Assembly: GCA_023254245.1 (NCBI GenBank)
Contig: JALQYE010000015.1
Location: forward strand, 1-38,470
DNA from: Emticicia sp.
GTDB lineage: Bacteria; Bacteroidota; Bacteroidia; Cytophagales; Spirosomataceae
Length of the DNA stretch: 38,470 bases
Direction: 5' to 3'
Shown here: in pieces, positions 15,710-25,311 of the stretch
Position numbering within the stretch: the first letter of the stretch is position 1
Layout of the letters: each line of letters opens with the position of its first letter
Notes under the pieces: generated by a model
The model's input: the letters and a program-made list of their open reading frames with translations, nothing else
Told to the model about the DNA's origin: nothing
Databases searched by the model: none
Position numbers and translations under genes: made by a program

Positions 15710-16927
15710 TTATAAAACGCTTTTTAGTGCGTTTTCAATATTATTCGTGCATTTTTCTAATGTCCATTCTTTACGTACATAATCTGCTGCAAAAATACCC
15801 ATTTCTTTTCTCATAGCTGAATTTTCGCTCAATAAGTCTAAGTACTTTGCTAAATTTTTAGGATTTCTATCACTCAAAAAACCATTTTTATTCGGAATAA
15901 TAGTTTCTTTTACTCCACCTTCTTGCAAAGCTATGACTGGTGTTCCGCATGCATTTGCTTCGAGTGGAGCAAAGCCAAAAGGTTCAAGTTGCGATGTGTA
16001 AATCATGCAAAGTGCATTTGAAAGCAAGGATACGAGTTCGTTATCCGAAACCATCGTTTTTATTTCAAAACTTACCCCTGTTTGTTTGGCTAAGGATTGC
16101 ATTTCTTCGGCATAAGTTTGACTAACCATGTTGGCTACCCAAATGAGTTTTATACCTTTATTTTTCATTTGAGCCATTGCTTCAACAGCCAAACGGGGGT
16201 TTTTATTGACATAAAAGTTGCCCAAACCAATCACATAATCAGATTTTTCTATTTGGGTTGGCTTGAAAATCTCAGAATCAATGCCCAAATAACACACTTC
16301 GGCGGGTGTCCCGTAGGCTTTTAGGCAACTTTCAGCCGAATAAATTGAATTAACCAAAACCTTATCAAATGCTTCGTAGTTTTTTCTTTCTTCTCGCATT
16401 TGCACTCTATTTCTACGCTCTACCCATAAATCTTCTAAGAAAGGCAGCCAATAGCTTCTACGAAAAACTTTACCAGATGCACCTTGTGGGGCTTCCCATA
16501 CAAGTCTCGGTAGTGATTCGTAAAAAAATCGGAATGGTTCACCCAAATACAAAACTTTTGGAATCTTTACATGCTGGCTAATAAAGGGAACTGCGTAGAA
16601 GAAACAACTATTGGCAAATAGGACATCGAAACCACCTGCATTTATCTCATCGGCACACTGCTTACAATGGGCTTCCATATCAAGCATATTTTGGTCTTTT
16701 TCAAAGAAAATAGACTTGAATTTGTCTTTTAGTGAGGTTTCCTTGGTTCTATTATAAGTTATTTTGTGAATTTTTACATCAGAAGGAATCTGCATAAATC
16801 CATCAGCATCGGGCGAATTACTCCAAATTTCGATTTGGTGTCCACGCTGATGCAGCCCATTCAAATGATAGTTTAAAGCTCTACTTCCTCCACCGCTTGG
16901 AAGATTATGCCAAATTGCGATTTTCAT
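15710..16927 (-). CDS. Glycosyltransferase family 4 protein
   Basis: This 405-residue GT-B enzyme has an N-terminal acceptor domain starting MKIAIWHNLPSGGGSRALNY and a C-terminal nucleotide-sugar domain with the GT4 E-x7-E motif EPFGFAPLE near residue 318, followed by ANACGTPVIA. Such enzymes transfer a sugar with retention of configuration onto a growing glycan at the cytoplasmic side of the membrane. The start overlaps the stop of the GT8-like gene upstream by 4 bp (ATGA), so the two are translationally coupled. The donor and acceptor sugars cannot be read from the sequence. Confidence 0.9.
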   Translation of the reverse strand: MKIAIWHNLPSGGGSRALNYHLNGLHQRGHQIEIWSNSPDADGFMQIPSDVKIHKITYNRTKETSLKDKFKSIFFEKDQNMLDMEAHCKQCADEINAGGFDVLFANSCFFYAVPFISQHVKIPKVLYLGEPFRFFYESLPRLVWEAPQGASGKVFRRSYWLPFLEDLWVERRNRVQMREERKNYEAFDKVLVNSIYSAESCLKAYGTPAEVCYLGIDSEIFKPTQIEKSDYVIGLGNFYVNKNPRLAVEAMAQMKNKGIKLIWVANMVSQTYAEEMQSLAKQTGVSFEIKTMVSDNELVSLLSNALCMIYTSQLEPFGFAPLEANACGTPVIALQEGGVKETIIPNKNGFLSDRNPKNLAKYLDLLSENSAMRKEMGIFAADYVRKEWTLEKCTNNIENALKSVL

Positions 16928-17907
16928 AGTTTTTCAATCAAAGATGCTAATTTTTCAAGTGGCATTTTAGCATATTTTCTTACACGTACCAAGCGTTGAA
17001 CTTTTTTGGGTTTGATGTAGTCACACTTGAAGTTTTTCCAATAAAGTTCGTTGTTAGTCAGAAGTTGGTTTCTGTATAGCTCAAAAAGTGGAATGATATC
17101 TGGACGATTTTCGAAACTGATGCGGTCTTGATATTTTGAAACTTCGTTTGGTTTGGCAATCAGATAACCACTGTAGTGGAAAAACTGCAAGGGTATGTTT
17201 CCATTTATTACCCAACTATTCTCTACAAACGAACAAACACGCTCATGTAGATTCCAATATGCTACGTTGTTTCCTAAGTGTTTATCAATGAATACTTTAT
17301 CGAAATAAACTGGAAAAAACTCGGCCCAGTGTTGGTCAACAAAAAGACCATTACAAAGGTCGATTTTACATTCTTTTTCGAGTTTGTCACACCACCAAGT
17401 AACCATTTTTTGAGCTTCTTCTGAGCGTTTGATAGCTACAAACCCAAAATTATAAATGCCCGTATTGATAATATCTTCTTCACTTTGCCATTTTGTATCA
17501 TTATATGGCGTTGTCATGTGTGGCGTAACAACAATATTGTTTTCGGCTAAATTTTTAGTGAGATGTTTGAGCTTGTCAAAAACAATAATGTCAGGGTCAA
17601 AATAGATGATATTGGTAATATCTGGTCTATTTTTTAAGAAATAATCAAAATAGTAAGGTTTAACGGCGGTATTTAATTCGGTTATATCATAGCGGTCACA
17701 CATTCCAACGAAATCAGGAATGTTGATTTTATCTACTTCAAGTAATTGATAGTCAGGTAGTTTTGATTTGTCAATATCTTTTGTATCGAGTTTGTCAACC
17801 AAACCGATTATGTATTCAAAATCAGGATTTTGTTCACGTAACGAGTCGCCAAGCGTGTGTGCTTGAGCTAAATAATTGACCGAGCAAAGTGTAAAAACAA
17901 GTGTCAT
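16924..17907 (-). CDS. GT8-like glycosyltransferase
   Basis: This 327-residue GT-A type enzyme has the metal-binding motif YFDPDIIVF (DPD at 104-106), a VDQHW segment (190-194) and FFHYSGY (242-248), whose His is the usual second metal site in retaining GT8-like enzymes. The N-terminus VFTLCSVNYLAQAHTLGDSL is typical of this polysaccharide-locus family. It probably adds one sugar to the repeat unit. Its stop overlaps the start of the downstream GT4 by 4 bp. It is the intact paralog of the gene at 14730-15620. Confidence 0.85.
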   Translation of the reverse strand: MTLVFTLCSVNYLAQAHTLGDSLREQNPDFEYIIGLVDKLDTKDIDKSKLPDYQLLEVDKINIPDFVGMCDRYDITELNTAVKPYYFDYFLKNRPDITNIIYFDPDIIVFDKLKHLTKNLAENNIVVTPHMTTPYNDTKWQSEEDIINTGIYNFGFVAIKRSEEAQKMVTWWCDKLEKECKIDLCNGLFVDQHWAEFFPVYFDKVFIDKHLGNNVAYWNLHERVCSFVENSWVINGNIPLQFFHYSGYLIAKPNEVSKYQDRISFENRPDIIPLFELYRNQLLTNNELYWKNFKCDYIKPKKVQRLVRVRKYAKMPLEKLASLIEKL

Positions 17908-17915
17908 ATGATAAA

Positions 17916-17979
17916 GGTCTGTACCGAAGGCCTGACCGAATTATTTTGGAGTTATTGGGTTAGACCTTCGGTGTAGACC
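17916..17979. repeat. 22-bp inverted repeat overlapping a gene end
   Basis: 17916-17937 (GGTCTGTACCGAAGGCC...) pairs with 17958-17979 at 18 of 22 positions; all four differences are transitions, some of which allow G-U pairs. The right arm covers the stop and last codons of the GT4 gene that ends at 17960, and the left arm lies 8 bases before the next start codon. Confidence 0.55.
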
Positions 17980-19126
17980 CCAGTAGACTTTCAATTTTCA
18001 ATACCGAATTCTCAAAACTATACTTATTCAGTACCTTATCTTTGGCTTTTTGCCCCAGTTGCTTGGCAAAAGATTGATTTAAAAACAACTTAGTAATACT
18101 CGAAGCCATGGCGAACGTATTCAAATAAGGTACAATTATTCCAGCATCTTCCTCAATGAATTCACTACAACCGCCAGTTTTATCAAAACCAATCATAGTT
18201 TTTTGTGCCAGTGCTGCTTCAAGCATTACGAGTGGGAATGGGTCTTCTCTCGAAACTATCGTAAAAATATCTAAACAGTTTATTAATTCAACCGCATCGG
18301 GTGTTTGTTCGATAAATGTAATTTTATCTCCGATTCCCATTTTTGCGATATCGTATGAAATTTGCTCATAGTAATCGCCTTCTTTTTTGATACCAATCCA
18401 AACGAAATGGCAATTTTCATTGCTTGTATTGAGAATTTGGTTGATTACTTGCAAAAAAACATCAATGCCTTTTCTCCATTCGGCGTTTCCGCATCCACCA
18501 ATCAAAAATCCACTTTCAGGAAGATTATATTTTTGCTTAATTAATTGATTATCAGTTGCTTCAATTCGATTAAGAATTGCTCCATTATCTACGAATGAAT
18601 GAATAACTTCAATTTTCCGAGCTGAGACTGAATGATTTTCTATGATATTTTCGGCCACCGCTTGTGAGCAAGCAATAATTTTTGTGGCATATCTAAATAA
18701 AAACTCACGGTCAGTAGCTTGTGAATAAAGCTGTATAGAAAACTCTAATTCGTGAATGTGAGCCAATAATGGTGCTTTCACATGTTCGGTCAGTTTTGGT
18801 AAAACATGAGCAGAAGCAATAGTATTGGCATAGAGATAATCGAAATTTGAGTTTTGGAGGTACTCCAGAAGTTGTAGAGTGGCATTTGGCTCATGCTGAC
18901 TCTTCACCAGTTTTGAAATGGCTTTTTTTATGCCTTTTTTCTGGGAATTTGTATTTGGCCAATAATGATTGGTACAGATTTCGGCAAAATCATTTTTAAG
19001 AACACCTCCTCCAAGCAATAAAAGTTGCATTTCTACACCTTTTTGCTTTAAATATCTCATGATACTCAATAAAAAAAGTTGAGCCCCAGCTCGATTAGCA
19101 TCATGACTTATGAATAGAATTTTCAT
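17960..19126 (-). CDS. Glycosyltransferase family 4 protein
   Basis: This 388-residue GT-B enzyme starts [20 protein letters not shown], where GAQ is the glycine-rich donor/acceptor loop, and has the E-x7-E motif [13 protein letters not shown] followed by GFDKTGG. It shares this [14 protein letters not shown] form with the GT4 at 19720-20820, so these two are closer relatives of each other than of the GT4 at 15710. The start overlaps the gmhA stop by 4 bp, indicating coupling. The sugar is unknown. Confidence 0.9.
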   Translation of the reverse strand: MKILFISHDANRAGAQLFLLSIMRYLKQKGVEMQLLLLGGGVLKNDFAEICTNHYWPNTNSQKKGIKKAISKLVKSQHEPNATLQLLEYLQNSNFDYLYANTIASAHVLPKLTEHVKAPLLAHIHELEFSIQLYSQATDREFLFRYATKIIACSQAVAENIIENHSVSARKIEVIHSFVDNGAILNRIEATDNQLIKQKYNLPESGFLIGGCGNAEWRKGIDVFLQVINQILNTSNENCHFVWIGIKKEGDYYEQISYDIAKMGIGDKITFIEQTPDAVELINCLDIFTIVSREDPFPLVMLEAALAQKTMIGFDKTGGCSEFIEEDAGIIVPYLNTFAMASSITKLFLNQSFAKQLGQKAKDKVLNKYSFENSVLKIESLLGSTPKV

Positions 19127-19716
19127 GAAATAGTTGGGTTTAAAACTTTTTTCTCAATGAGCATTATCAGAATATGAATGACCTTGATATGAATTTCTTG
19201 GATACGGTCAGCATAGCCAAAATGTGGTACTCTGATTTCGATATCGGCCATTCCTGCCAGCTTTCCGCCATCTTTTCCAGAAAAAATAACCACTTTCATG
19301 CCTTTTTCACGAGCTGCTTGGGTAGCATTGATGATATTCTTTGAGTTACCACTCGTACTAATTCCAAGCAAAACATCTCCTTCATTTCCCAAACCCTCAA
19401 TGAACCTTGAAAAAATATAATCAAAACCATAATCATTACCTACACACGAAATATGGCTTGGGTCTGAAATTGCAATAGCCGCCAATGATTTTCGGTTATC
19501 ACGATAGCGGCCCGAAAGTTCTTCGGCAAAGTGCATGGCATCACAATGCGAGCCACCATTGCCACACGAAATAATTTTATTGCCTTTTTTGATAGCATCG
19601 GCCATCAAATCAGCAACTTTTTCGATATTATTTATAGTTACATCCGAACTCATAAAATCAATGAGCACCTTTTGTGCTTCTTGAAGTTCGGCTAAAATTT
19701 CGTTGTAATTTATCAT
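19123..19716 (-). CDS. gmhA: D-sedoheptulose 7-phosphate isomerase
   Basis: GmhA turns sedoheptulose 7-phosphate into D-glycero-D-manno-heptose 7-phosphate, the first step to ADP- or GDP-linked heptose. The 197-residue SIS-fold protein contains the characteristic [38 protein letters not shown] and [19 protein letters not shown] blocks, extremely close to the enterobacterial enzyme and including its zinc ligands (His and Glu of the first block, Gln and His of the last). It is embedded in the glycosyltransferase operon, 3 bases from one GT4 gene and overlapping another. The later pathway genes (hldE, gmhB or the GDP branch) are not in the window. Confidence 0.95.
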   Translation of the reverse strand: MINYNEILAELQEAQKVLIDFMSSDVTINNIEKVADLMADAIKKGNKIISCGNGGSHCDAMHFAEELSGRYRDNRKSLAAIAISDPSHISCVGNDYGFDYIFSRFIEGLGNEGDVLLGISTSGNSKNIINATQAAREKGMKVVIFSGKDGGKLAGMADIEIRVPHFGYADRIQEIHIKVIHILIMLIEKKVLNPTIS

Positions 19717-19719
19717 TTT

Positions 19720-20820
19720 TTAATCAAAAATTGAGTCCCATTTGCTAATTTGGTTTTGAATATCAAATTCTAAGGCTCTATTTTTTAGTTTTTCTTTGTC
19801 AATAATCAATGTTTTATTTTGTACAGAAATCATTGCTTCTGTCAAATCTTTTGGGTTAAAGCTATCAATGCTTTTTCCCATTCCTTCTTGAATAAATTCT
19901 GAAATTCCACCTGAATTATAACCAACAATTGGTTTTCCGAGATAAGCAGCTTCCATCATTACTAAAGGAAACGGGTCTTCTTTAGCTGTCAGCACAAAGC
20001 CATCGGCAATATTTAAATAATCATAATATTCATCCGATTTTTCGCCAATTTCGATAAAGTTTAGTTTTTCAAGCTTAGTTCTTTGACGAATGTAATGCAA
20101 AACCCCCGTTTGTTTGACACTTCCGAGCCAAGCAATATAGGTGTTTGCGGGTAAAAACTCAAACAAATCGCATACAGTATCATAGCCTTTACGGAGATTC
20201 ATTGAACCTGACATTATCCAAACAAAAGCGTCAGTTGGAATATTTAAGTTTCGACGAATGCTTTCAGTAGAACTTTTTAGCTGTATTGTTTGGGTATCAA
20301 TAAACGAGTGGAGTAGAAGGGTATTTTGATATCCCATTTCTTTTACTCGTTTTTCTACGATTGACGAACAGCAAATTATTCTATCGGCATTATCGAACAT
20401 GAACTTAAATTCATCGTATCTAATTTCATCATAAATACTTACCAGCTCATGCACATGTAGGTCGTAAGGAACTTGAAGTTTAACTGCTAACTTGGCAAAT
20501 TGTGGCATTGTGAGGGTATTAAGGTACCAACGGTCTGCTTTTATTTGCTTTTGTAAATCAATTAGTTTTTTTTCTTCGGGAGTAATCTTGAAGATTTTAT
20601 AATAAATACCTTCATAGATTTTGTATAAAAATCCTCGTTTGGAAGTATTGACAAAAGTTTGGTCAGCAGTTGAGTAGTTGGCAAATAATTCCCCATTCTG
20701 ACGAGTGTAAATAGCTGTTTTTATCTTACCAGAAAGGCGTTTCAGTAAATACCAAAGTAGCATTTCCGAACCTGTGCGTCCGCCTGTGGGAGTGATAAAA
20801 AGAACTAATTTTTTACTCAT
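19720..20820 (-). CDS. Glycosyltransferase family 4 protein
   Basis: This 366-residue GT-B enzyme begins MSKKLVLFITPTGGRTGSEML, with the glycine-rich loop TGGRTGSE, and carries [21 protein letters not shown], whose two Glu form the GT4 catalytic E-x7-E. It is a relative of the GT4 at 17960. It ends 3 bases before the gmhA start. A 116-bp gap with an imperfect hairpin separates it from the GT2 upstream. Role in assembling the repeat unit is inferred from the locus. Confidence 0.9.
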   Translation of the reverse strand: MSKKLVLFITPTGGRTGSEMLLWYLLKRLSGKIKTAIYTRQNGELFANYSTADQTFVNTSKRGFLYKIYEGIYYKIFKITPEEKKLIDLQKQIKADRWYLNTLTMPQFAKLAVKLQVPYDLHVHELVSIYDEIRYDEFKFMFDNADRIICCSSIVEKRVKEMGYQNTLLLHSFIDTQTIQLKSSTESIRRNLNIPTDAFVWIMSGSMNLRKGYDTVCDLFEFLPANTYIAWLGSVKQTGVLHYIRQRTKLEKLNFIEIGEKSDEYYDYLNIADGFVLTAKEDPFPLVMMEAAYLGKPIVGYNSGGISEFIQEGMGKSIDSFNPKDLTEAMISVQNKTLIIDKEKLKNRALEFDIQNQISKWDSIFD

Positions 20821-20877
20821 AGATTGGTTATTTATTATTAGAAAATTAGTTTACTGGTTATTTGACAATTAGGCAAC

Positions 20878-20921
20878 TTGTTACTGTGGAATTATATTTG
20901 TTAACTAATTTCCAGTAACAA
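20878..20921. repeat. Imperfect hairpin in the GT2-GT4 gap
   Basis: TTGTTACTGTGGAA at about 20878-20891 pairs with TTCCAGTAACAA at 20910-20921, with one bulged base. The rest of the 116-bp gap is AT-rich and without an ORF. Confidence 0.45.
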
Positions 20922-20936
20922 ATACACTAATTACTA

Positions 20937-21914
20937 CTAACCAAGTTTATAAAATGTTGGTTTTTTAAGTAAAATATTCCAAAAATATTTTGTGAAAATG
21001 CCAATCATATTGGAAAACTTCTTTTGATTTTCAAGTTCTGAAAATGGATTTCTGAAATTTATGGCATTGGATACTATTTTCATCAAAAAAAAGGTTGGCA
21101 CCCAAAGCCAATAATGAAGCATCAATAAAAAATAGTGTAAGGCTCCAAATTGTTTACGAATCCAAACTAAATTAGAAAGCTGAATTTGATGGTCAAAACG
21201 ATTAAAATAGGTGTAGTTTTGGGCCTCATCGTATCGTTCGGGCTTACTTCCCCATTCTTCATGAATGATATTACAATCTTTAAATACCAATAATTTCCCA
21301 AGTTTACTGAGTCGATAGCCCCATTCAGTATCTTCACCATACAGAAAAAACTCTTCGTCGAGTCCGCCAGTTTTTTCAAAGCCTTCTCGCCTTACCATTA
21401 AAAATGCAGCAGCGATATAATCAACTTGTTCGGGGTCTTGATATTTTGTCTGACGAATGAGTGAATTTAGAATATTACGAAACTTTGGTGGAACTATCCA
21501 AAAATCACGTCGAAATGTAAAAGTATGGTAAAACGTACGAGGACTTAAATCGGGATAGACTTGATATGCACCACCCGCAATAGCATCTGGCCGAGCATCG
21601 AGATTGGCAGCACAAGTATCAATTACTGGTTCGTATAATTTTGTGTCGGAGTTGAGTAAAAGCAAGTATTTTCCGTTCGCAATTCGCATTCCTGCGTTAT
21701 TTGCACGAGCAAAACCTGCATTATAATTCATTGATAACCAAATAGTTTCGGGAAAGAAGGATTTAATATATCCTTCGTCGTCTCCTTTTGAAGCATTATC
21801 GACAACTATTACTTCGTAGCTAACTTTGGTAGTAAATTGTTTGATAGTTTTGATACAATCAACAATTAATTCGGGCGTACGGTAATTGACAATTATGATA
21901 GAAACAGTTACCAA
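20937..21914 (-). CDS. Glycosyltransferase family 2 protein
   Basis: This 325-residue inverting GT-A transferase has VSIIIVNYRTPELIVDCI at the N-terminus, VVDNASKGDD, then NYNAGFARANNAG and LLLNSDTKL (NSDT at 88-91 as the DxD equivalent), and GEDTEWGYRL further on. This pattern is that of rhamnosyltransferase-like GT2 enzymes in O-antigen and capsule loci. A hydrophobic C-terminal segment (about 255-275) may hold it at the membrane. The start is TTG at 21914; a stop lies eight codons upstream and no ATG is available. Confidence 0.9.
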   Translation of the reverse strand: MVTVSIIIVNYRTPELIVDCIKTIKQFTTKVSYEVIVVDNASKGDDEGYIKSFFPETIWLSMNYNAGFARANNAGMRIANGKYLLLLNSDTKLYEPVIDTCAANLDARPDAIAGGAYQVYPDLSPRTFYHTFTFRRDFWIVPPKFRNILNSLIRQTKYQDPEQVDYIAAAFLMVRREGFEKTGGLDEEFFLYGEDTEWGYRLSKLGKLLVFKDCNIIHEEWGSKPERYDEAQNYTYFNRFDHQIQLSNLVWIRKQFGALHYFLLMLHYWLWVPTFFLMKIVSNAINFRNPFSELENQKKFSNMIGIFTKYFWNILLKKPTFYKLG

Positions 21915-21939
21915 ATGAAACTTAGATTTAAGTGTTTAC

Positions 21940-23019
21940 TCAAAGATTTTCGTTGATGATACTCGCAATACGTTCTACATCTTCCAATGCTAAATCGTAA
22001 TAAAGAGGCAAAGATAGTGCTCTTTGTGCAATGTTCTCAGAAATTGGGCAAGGATTATAGAAATCTAAGTAAGGTAACTGGTTGAGTGATGGATAAAAAT
22101 ATCTTCTTGGAGTAATTTCGTGCTGCTTAAGTGCTTCAGTAACTTGTAAAAGTTTAGCTTCAGACTCCAATATGACTGGGTAGTAAGCATAATTATACTC
22201 AAAGCCTTCAATCTCATTGCTTGGGCGTTGGAGTTTTTCCCAATTCAATAATTCGTCATATTTTTCTGAAACAACTCTACGATTACTGACAATATCGGCA
22301 ACTTTCGGCAAATTACACAAACCCATTGCAGCATGAAACTCAGAGTTTTTTGCATTGATTCCCATTGTATAATAGTCATCGTTCTTATGTCCAAAACTGC
22401 GGTATAGTTCCAGTTTTTTATTCAGTTCTGTATCATTACTCACAACGCATCCGCCTTCGATACTGTGAAAAACTTTCGTAGCATGAAAACTACATGTAGT
22501 AATATCGCCAAATGAAAGTACAGATTTACCTTTGTAAGTTGCTCCAAAACCGTGAGCTCCGTCGTAAATAACTTTTAGATTATATTTTTGAGCAATGGTT
22601 TCAATTTTTTCAACGTCACATGGGCGGCCATAAACGTGCGTAGCCATAATTGCCGTGGTTTTTTCGGTAATGGCTGCTTCAATAAAATCTGCATTGATAT
22701 TGAAAGTCTTTGGCTCGATATCGACAAAAACTGGTTGCAGATTTTCCCACAAAATAGAAGTAGTGGTGGCACAGTAGGAGAAAGGCGTAGTAATGATTTC
22801 GCCTGTTAGGTTCAATGCTTTAAGAGCAATCTGAATCGCTATTGTTCCGTTTCCAACAAAAAGAAGATGTTCAACGTTTAAATATTCCTTTAACTGCCCT
22901 TCGAGTTTTCTAACCAATGGCCCATTATTGGTAAGCCACGTGTTTTCCCAAATACCTTTGATAATTTCTTGGTATTCTTCAATCGGAGGTAAAAAAGATT
23001 TTGTTACGTTTATAGCCAC
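21940..23019 (-). CDS. DegT/DnrJ/EryC1-family sugar aminotransferase
   Basis: This 359-residue PLP enzyme transfers an amino group to a keto-sugar nucleotide, giving an amino-deoxy sugar. The PLP lysine is K182 in SFHATKVFHSIEGG, and D153 in YDGAHGFGA contacts the pyridine nitrogen. The family's TPFSY and ATHVYGRPCD segments are present. Start is GTG at 23019. It is the only nucleotide-sugar enzyme besides gmhA in the locus, so the polymer probably contains an amino sugar; the matching dehydratase genes must lie elsewhere. Which carbon is aminated cannot be read from the sequence. Confidence 0.88.
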   Translation of the reverse strand: MAINVTKSFLPPIEEYQEIIKGIWENTWLTNNGPLVRKLEGQLKEYLNVEHLLFVGNGTIAIQIALKALNLTGEIITTPFSYCATTTSILWENLQPVFVDIEPKTFNINADFIEAAITEKTTAIMATHVYGRPCDVEKIETIAQKYNLKVIYDGAHGFGATYKGKSVLSFGDITTCSFHATKVFHSIEGGCVVSNDTELNKKLELYRSFGHKNDDYYTMGINAKNSEFHAAMGLCNLPKVADIVSNRRVVSEKYDELLNWEKLQRPSNEIEGFEYNYAYYPVILESEAKLLQVTEALKQHEITPRRYFYPSLNQLPYLDFYNPCPISENIAQRALSLPLYYDLALEDVERIASIINENL

Positions 23020-23085
23020 TGTAAAATGCCAATGAAGGCTGTATAATTTGATGATTATTACTATTTTGGGGTCTTACTGTGTGAA

Positions 23086-24330
23086 TCAAATAAGTCCATC
23101 TATCTTCCAAGTTTGTACTGGAATATTAATAGGTCTGACTGCTCCTGGCCATTTTCCGTACCAATTTGTACCTTCCCGCCAATCGGCCACATCAAAGCTG
23201 ATGGCATCTTCCATAAAGAAAATTGGGTCGGCTGTATCTTTTACAATCATAACCGAAATGTAATAAGAACCATCATTCAAGAAATTACCTGGAATTTCAA
23301 GCATTCCTTTGATAAGACCTTTCGAGAACGTTTTGGCTTGGCTTCCTACATTAAATACACATTCGCCAGTCATGTTATACAAGAACATACTCAAATTCAA
23401 ATGTGCTGATTCAAGCATATTCCAAAACTCAATATTTACTTTCAATGGCGTACGAACATCAATATTTTTGCTTCCATTGATAAATTCGGGTACTACCTCA
23501 ATATTTTTAATTCTTACTTGGTCAGTTCCTGGTGCTTCTTCGGGTGTTTCCCAATTCTGTTGTAATTGGAATTTAGAAATACTGGTCATGTAATCATGTA
23601 GTACTTCTCCAACTTCACCGTATTTTATTAGATGTCCTTTTTGTAAAAAGGCAGCCTTATTACAAAGCCCTTGGATGGCAGTTGCGTTATGGCTTACAAA
23701 TAAAATTGTTCGTCCACTACTCGAAACATCTTTCATTTTGCCGAGACATTTCTTCTGAAATTCAGAGTCACCAACGGCCAAAACTTCATCAACGATGAGT
23801 ATTTCGGGTTCGAGGTGTGCTGCGATGGCAAAGCCCAAACGAACGTACATACCTGATGAGTAACGCTTTACGGGAGTATCTAAGAATTTTTCGATACCAG
23901 CAAAACTTACGATTTCATCAAATTGGCTTCTGATTTCGTGTTGTTTCATGCCCAAAATTGCACCATTCAAGAAAATATTTTCGCGGCCAGTAAGTTCTGG
24001 ATGAAACCCTGTTCCAACTTCCAATAAACTTGCCATTCGGCCATTTACTTTTACTTGTCCGCTGGTTGGCTCAGTAATTCGACTTAAAATTTTGAGCAAA
24101 GTAGATTTCCCTGCACCATTAGAACCAACGATTCCGATACGGTCGCCCTGCTCAATATCAAAACTTACATTTTTTAAAGCCCAAAATACTTCTTTGGTTT
24201 CTTCTTCATCTTTCGAAGTAAATAACTCACTGAAAAAGCCCGACATACTTTCTTTCAGATTTTGGTATTTCTTCTTTTTATGACTCAGAATATACTTTTT
24301 TGATATATTTTCAATCGAAATTGCTTTCAT
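23086..24330 (-). CDS. Polysaccharide ABC exporter ATPase with C-terminal cargo domain (Wzt type)
   Basis: This 414-residue ATPase powers export of a complete polysaccharide across the inner membrane. Walker A is GSNGAGKST (69-77), the signature is YSSGMYVRLGFA, and Walker B is LIVDEVLAVGD. Residues about 250-410 form an extra beta-rich domain of the Wzt C-terminal type, which in known O-antigen systems binds the non-reducing end of the cargo glycan. An unusual charged insert, KKKKYQNLKESMSGFFSEL, precedes the nucleotide-binding core, as in teichoic-acid and O-antigen exporters. The permease gene is the next one upstream (125-bp gap with a small hairpin at 24348-24364). Confidence 0.93.
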   Translation of the reverse strand: MKAISIENISKKYILSHKKKKYQNLKESMSGFFSELFTSKDEEETKEVFWALKNVSFDIEQGDRIGIVGSNGAGKSTLLKILSRITEPTSGQVKVNGRMASLLEVGTGFHPELTGRENIFLNGAILGMKQHEIRSQFDEIVSFAGIEKFLDTPVKRYSSGMYVRLGFAIAAHLEPEILIVDEVLAVGDSEFQKKCLGKMKDVSSSGRTILFVSHNATAIQGLCNKAAFLQKGHLIKYGEVGEVLHDYMTSISKFQLQQNWETPEEAPGTDQVRIKNIEVVPEFINGSKNIDVRTPLKVNIEFWNMLESAHLNLSMFLYNMTGECVFNVGSQAKTFSKGLIKGMLEIPGNFLNDGSYYISVMIVKDTADPIFFMEDAISFDVADWREGTNWYGKWPGAVRPINIPVQTWKIDGLI

Positions 24331-24347
24331 TTATTATTTACAAAAAA

Positions 24348-24364
24348 GTCATTTTACAAATGAC
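24348..24364. repeat. Small hairpin in the permease-ATPase gap
   Basis: GTCATTT-TAC-AAATGAC with A-rich sequence to the left lies 17 bases before the ATPase start codon. It is weak and could modulate translation or be incidental. Confidence 0.35.
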
Positions 24365-24455
24365 CTTTGTGATAATTGTTACAAATTTATTATGTACTTG
24401 TGGTTGAAAAACTAATAGAAATCATGTTTTGAAAAATAATTTTCAATTCAGATTT

Positions 24456-25286
24456 TTATAGGTGGTCAACGAATGAATTTTCATTTTTGCGGAAAAACCA
24501 AATCGAAAACAATACTGAAATGGCGACAAAAATGAGCATCGGAATAAAACTTTGCCAATTAAAGTCCGCAAAGTCTCCCAGTAAACACCAGCGTAACCCA
24601 TCAATTGTACCCGCTACAGGATTTAGATTGTAAATCGGATACCACCATTCATTTCTTACTCGTTCACTTGAATAAGCAACTGGTGAGATAAAATAACCAA
24701 ACTGAACCACAAATGGGATAATTTGGGCAATATCACGATATTTTACGTTTAACACCGAAGCGAAAAGTCCTGCACCAAAAGCACCTAAATAGGCCAAAAA
24801 CAAAAATATTGGAGCAAATATAATGTGCCAACTTGGAATAAATTGGTAATATATACAAAACACAAAGAACATAGCAAAAGCAATCATTGCATCAAGTAAA
24901 CCAACCAAAAGCGAGCTAAAAGGTATAATTATTCTTGGGAAATAAACTTTTGAAACTAAGTTTCCATTTCCTACGATACTATTACTAATTTGTGAAAGTG
25001 ATTGTGAGAAAAATAGCCAAATAATAACTCCAGGAATGACAACAAGCATATATGGAATGCTTGAATCTTGCTCTAATTTAGCAATTTTGCCGAAGGCAAA
25101 AACCATAACCATTGCAGTCATTAATGGTCGGATTACTCCCCATGCTACTCCCAAAACAGTTTGTTTGTAGCGAACCATTACATCACGTTTGCCGAGAATC
25201 CAGAATAATTCTCGCTGACGCCATACTTCTCTCCAATAATGTAAGGCAGATTTTCCTGCTTTTATTACTACTTCGTCTCTTTCCAT
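24456..25286 (-). CDS. ABC-2 type polysaccharide permease (Wzm type)
   Basis: This 276-residue inner-membrane protein has about six hydrophobic segments after a cytoplasmic N-terminus with WRQRELFWILGKRDVMVRYKQT, the amphipathic region typical of O-antigen and teichoic-acid ABC permeases. Later it has the RDIAQIIPF and SPVAYSSE motifs of the family. It forms the export channel with the ATPase encoded just downstream. It follows the co-polymerase gene after 25 bases, so the export proteins form one unit. Confidence 0.92.
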   Translation of the reverse strand: MERDEVVIKAGKSALHYWREVWRQRELFWILGKRDVMVRYKQTVLGVAWGVIRPLMTAMVMVFAFGKIAKLEQDSSIPYMLVVIPGVIIWLFFSQSLSQISNSIVGNGNLVSKVYFPRIIIPFSSLLVGLLDAMIAFAMFFVFCIYYQFIPSWHIIFAPIFLFLAYLGAFGAGLFASVLNVKYRDIAQIIPFVVQFGYFISPVAYSSERVRNEWWYPIYNLNPVAGTIDGLRWCLLGDFADFNWQSFIPMLIFVAISVLFSIWFFRKNENSFVDHL

Positions 25287-25311
25287 TTATTCAAAAAATC
25301 ATCTTGACTTA

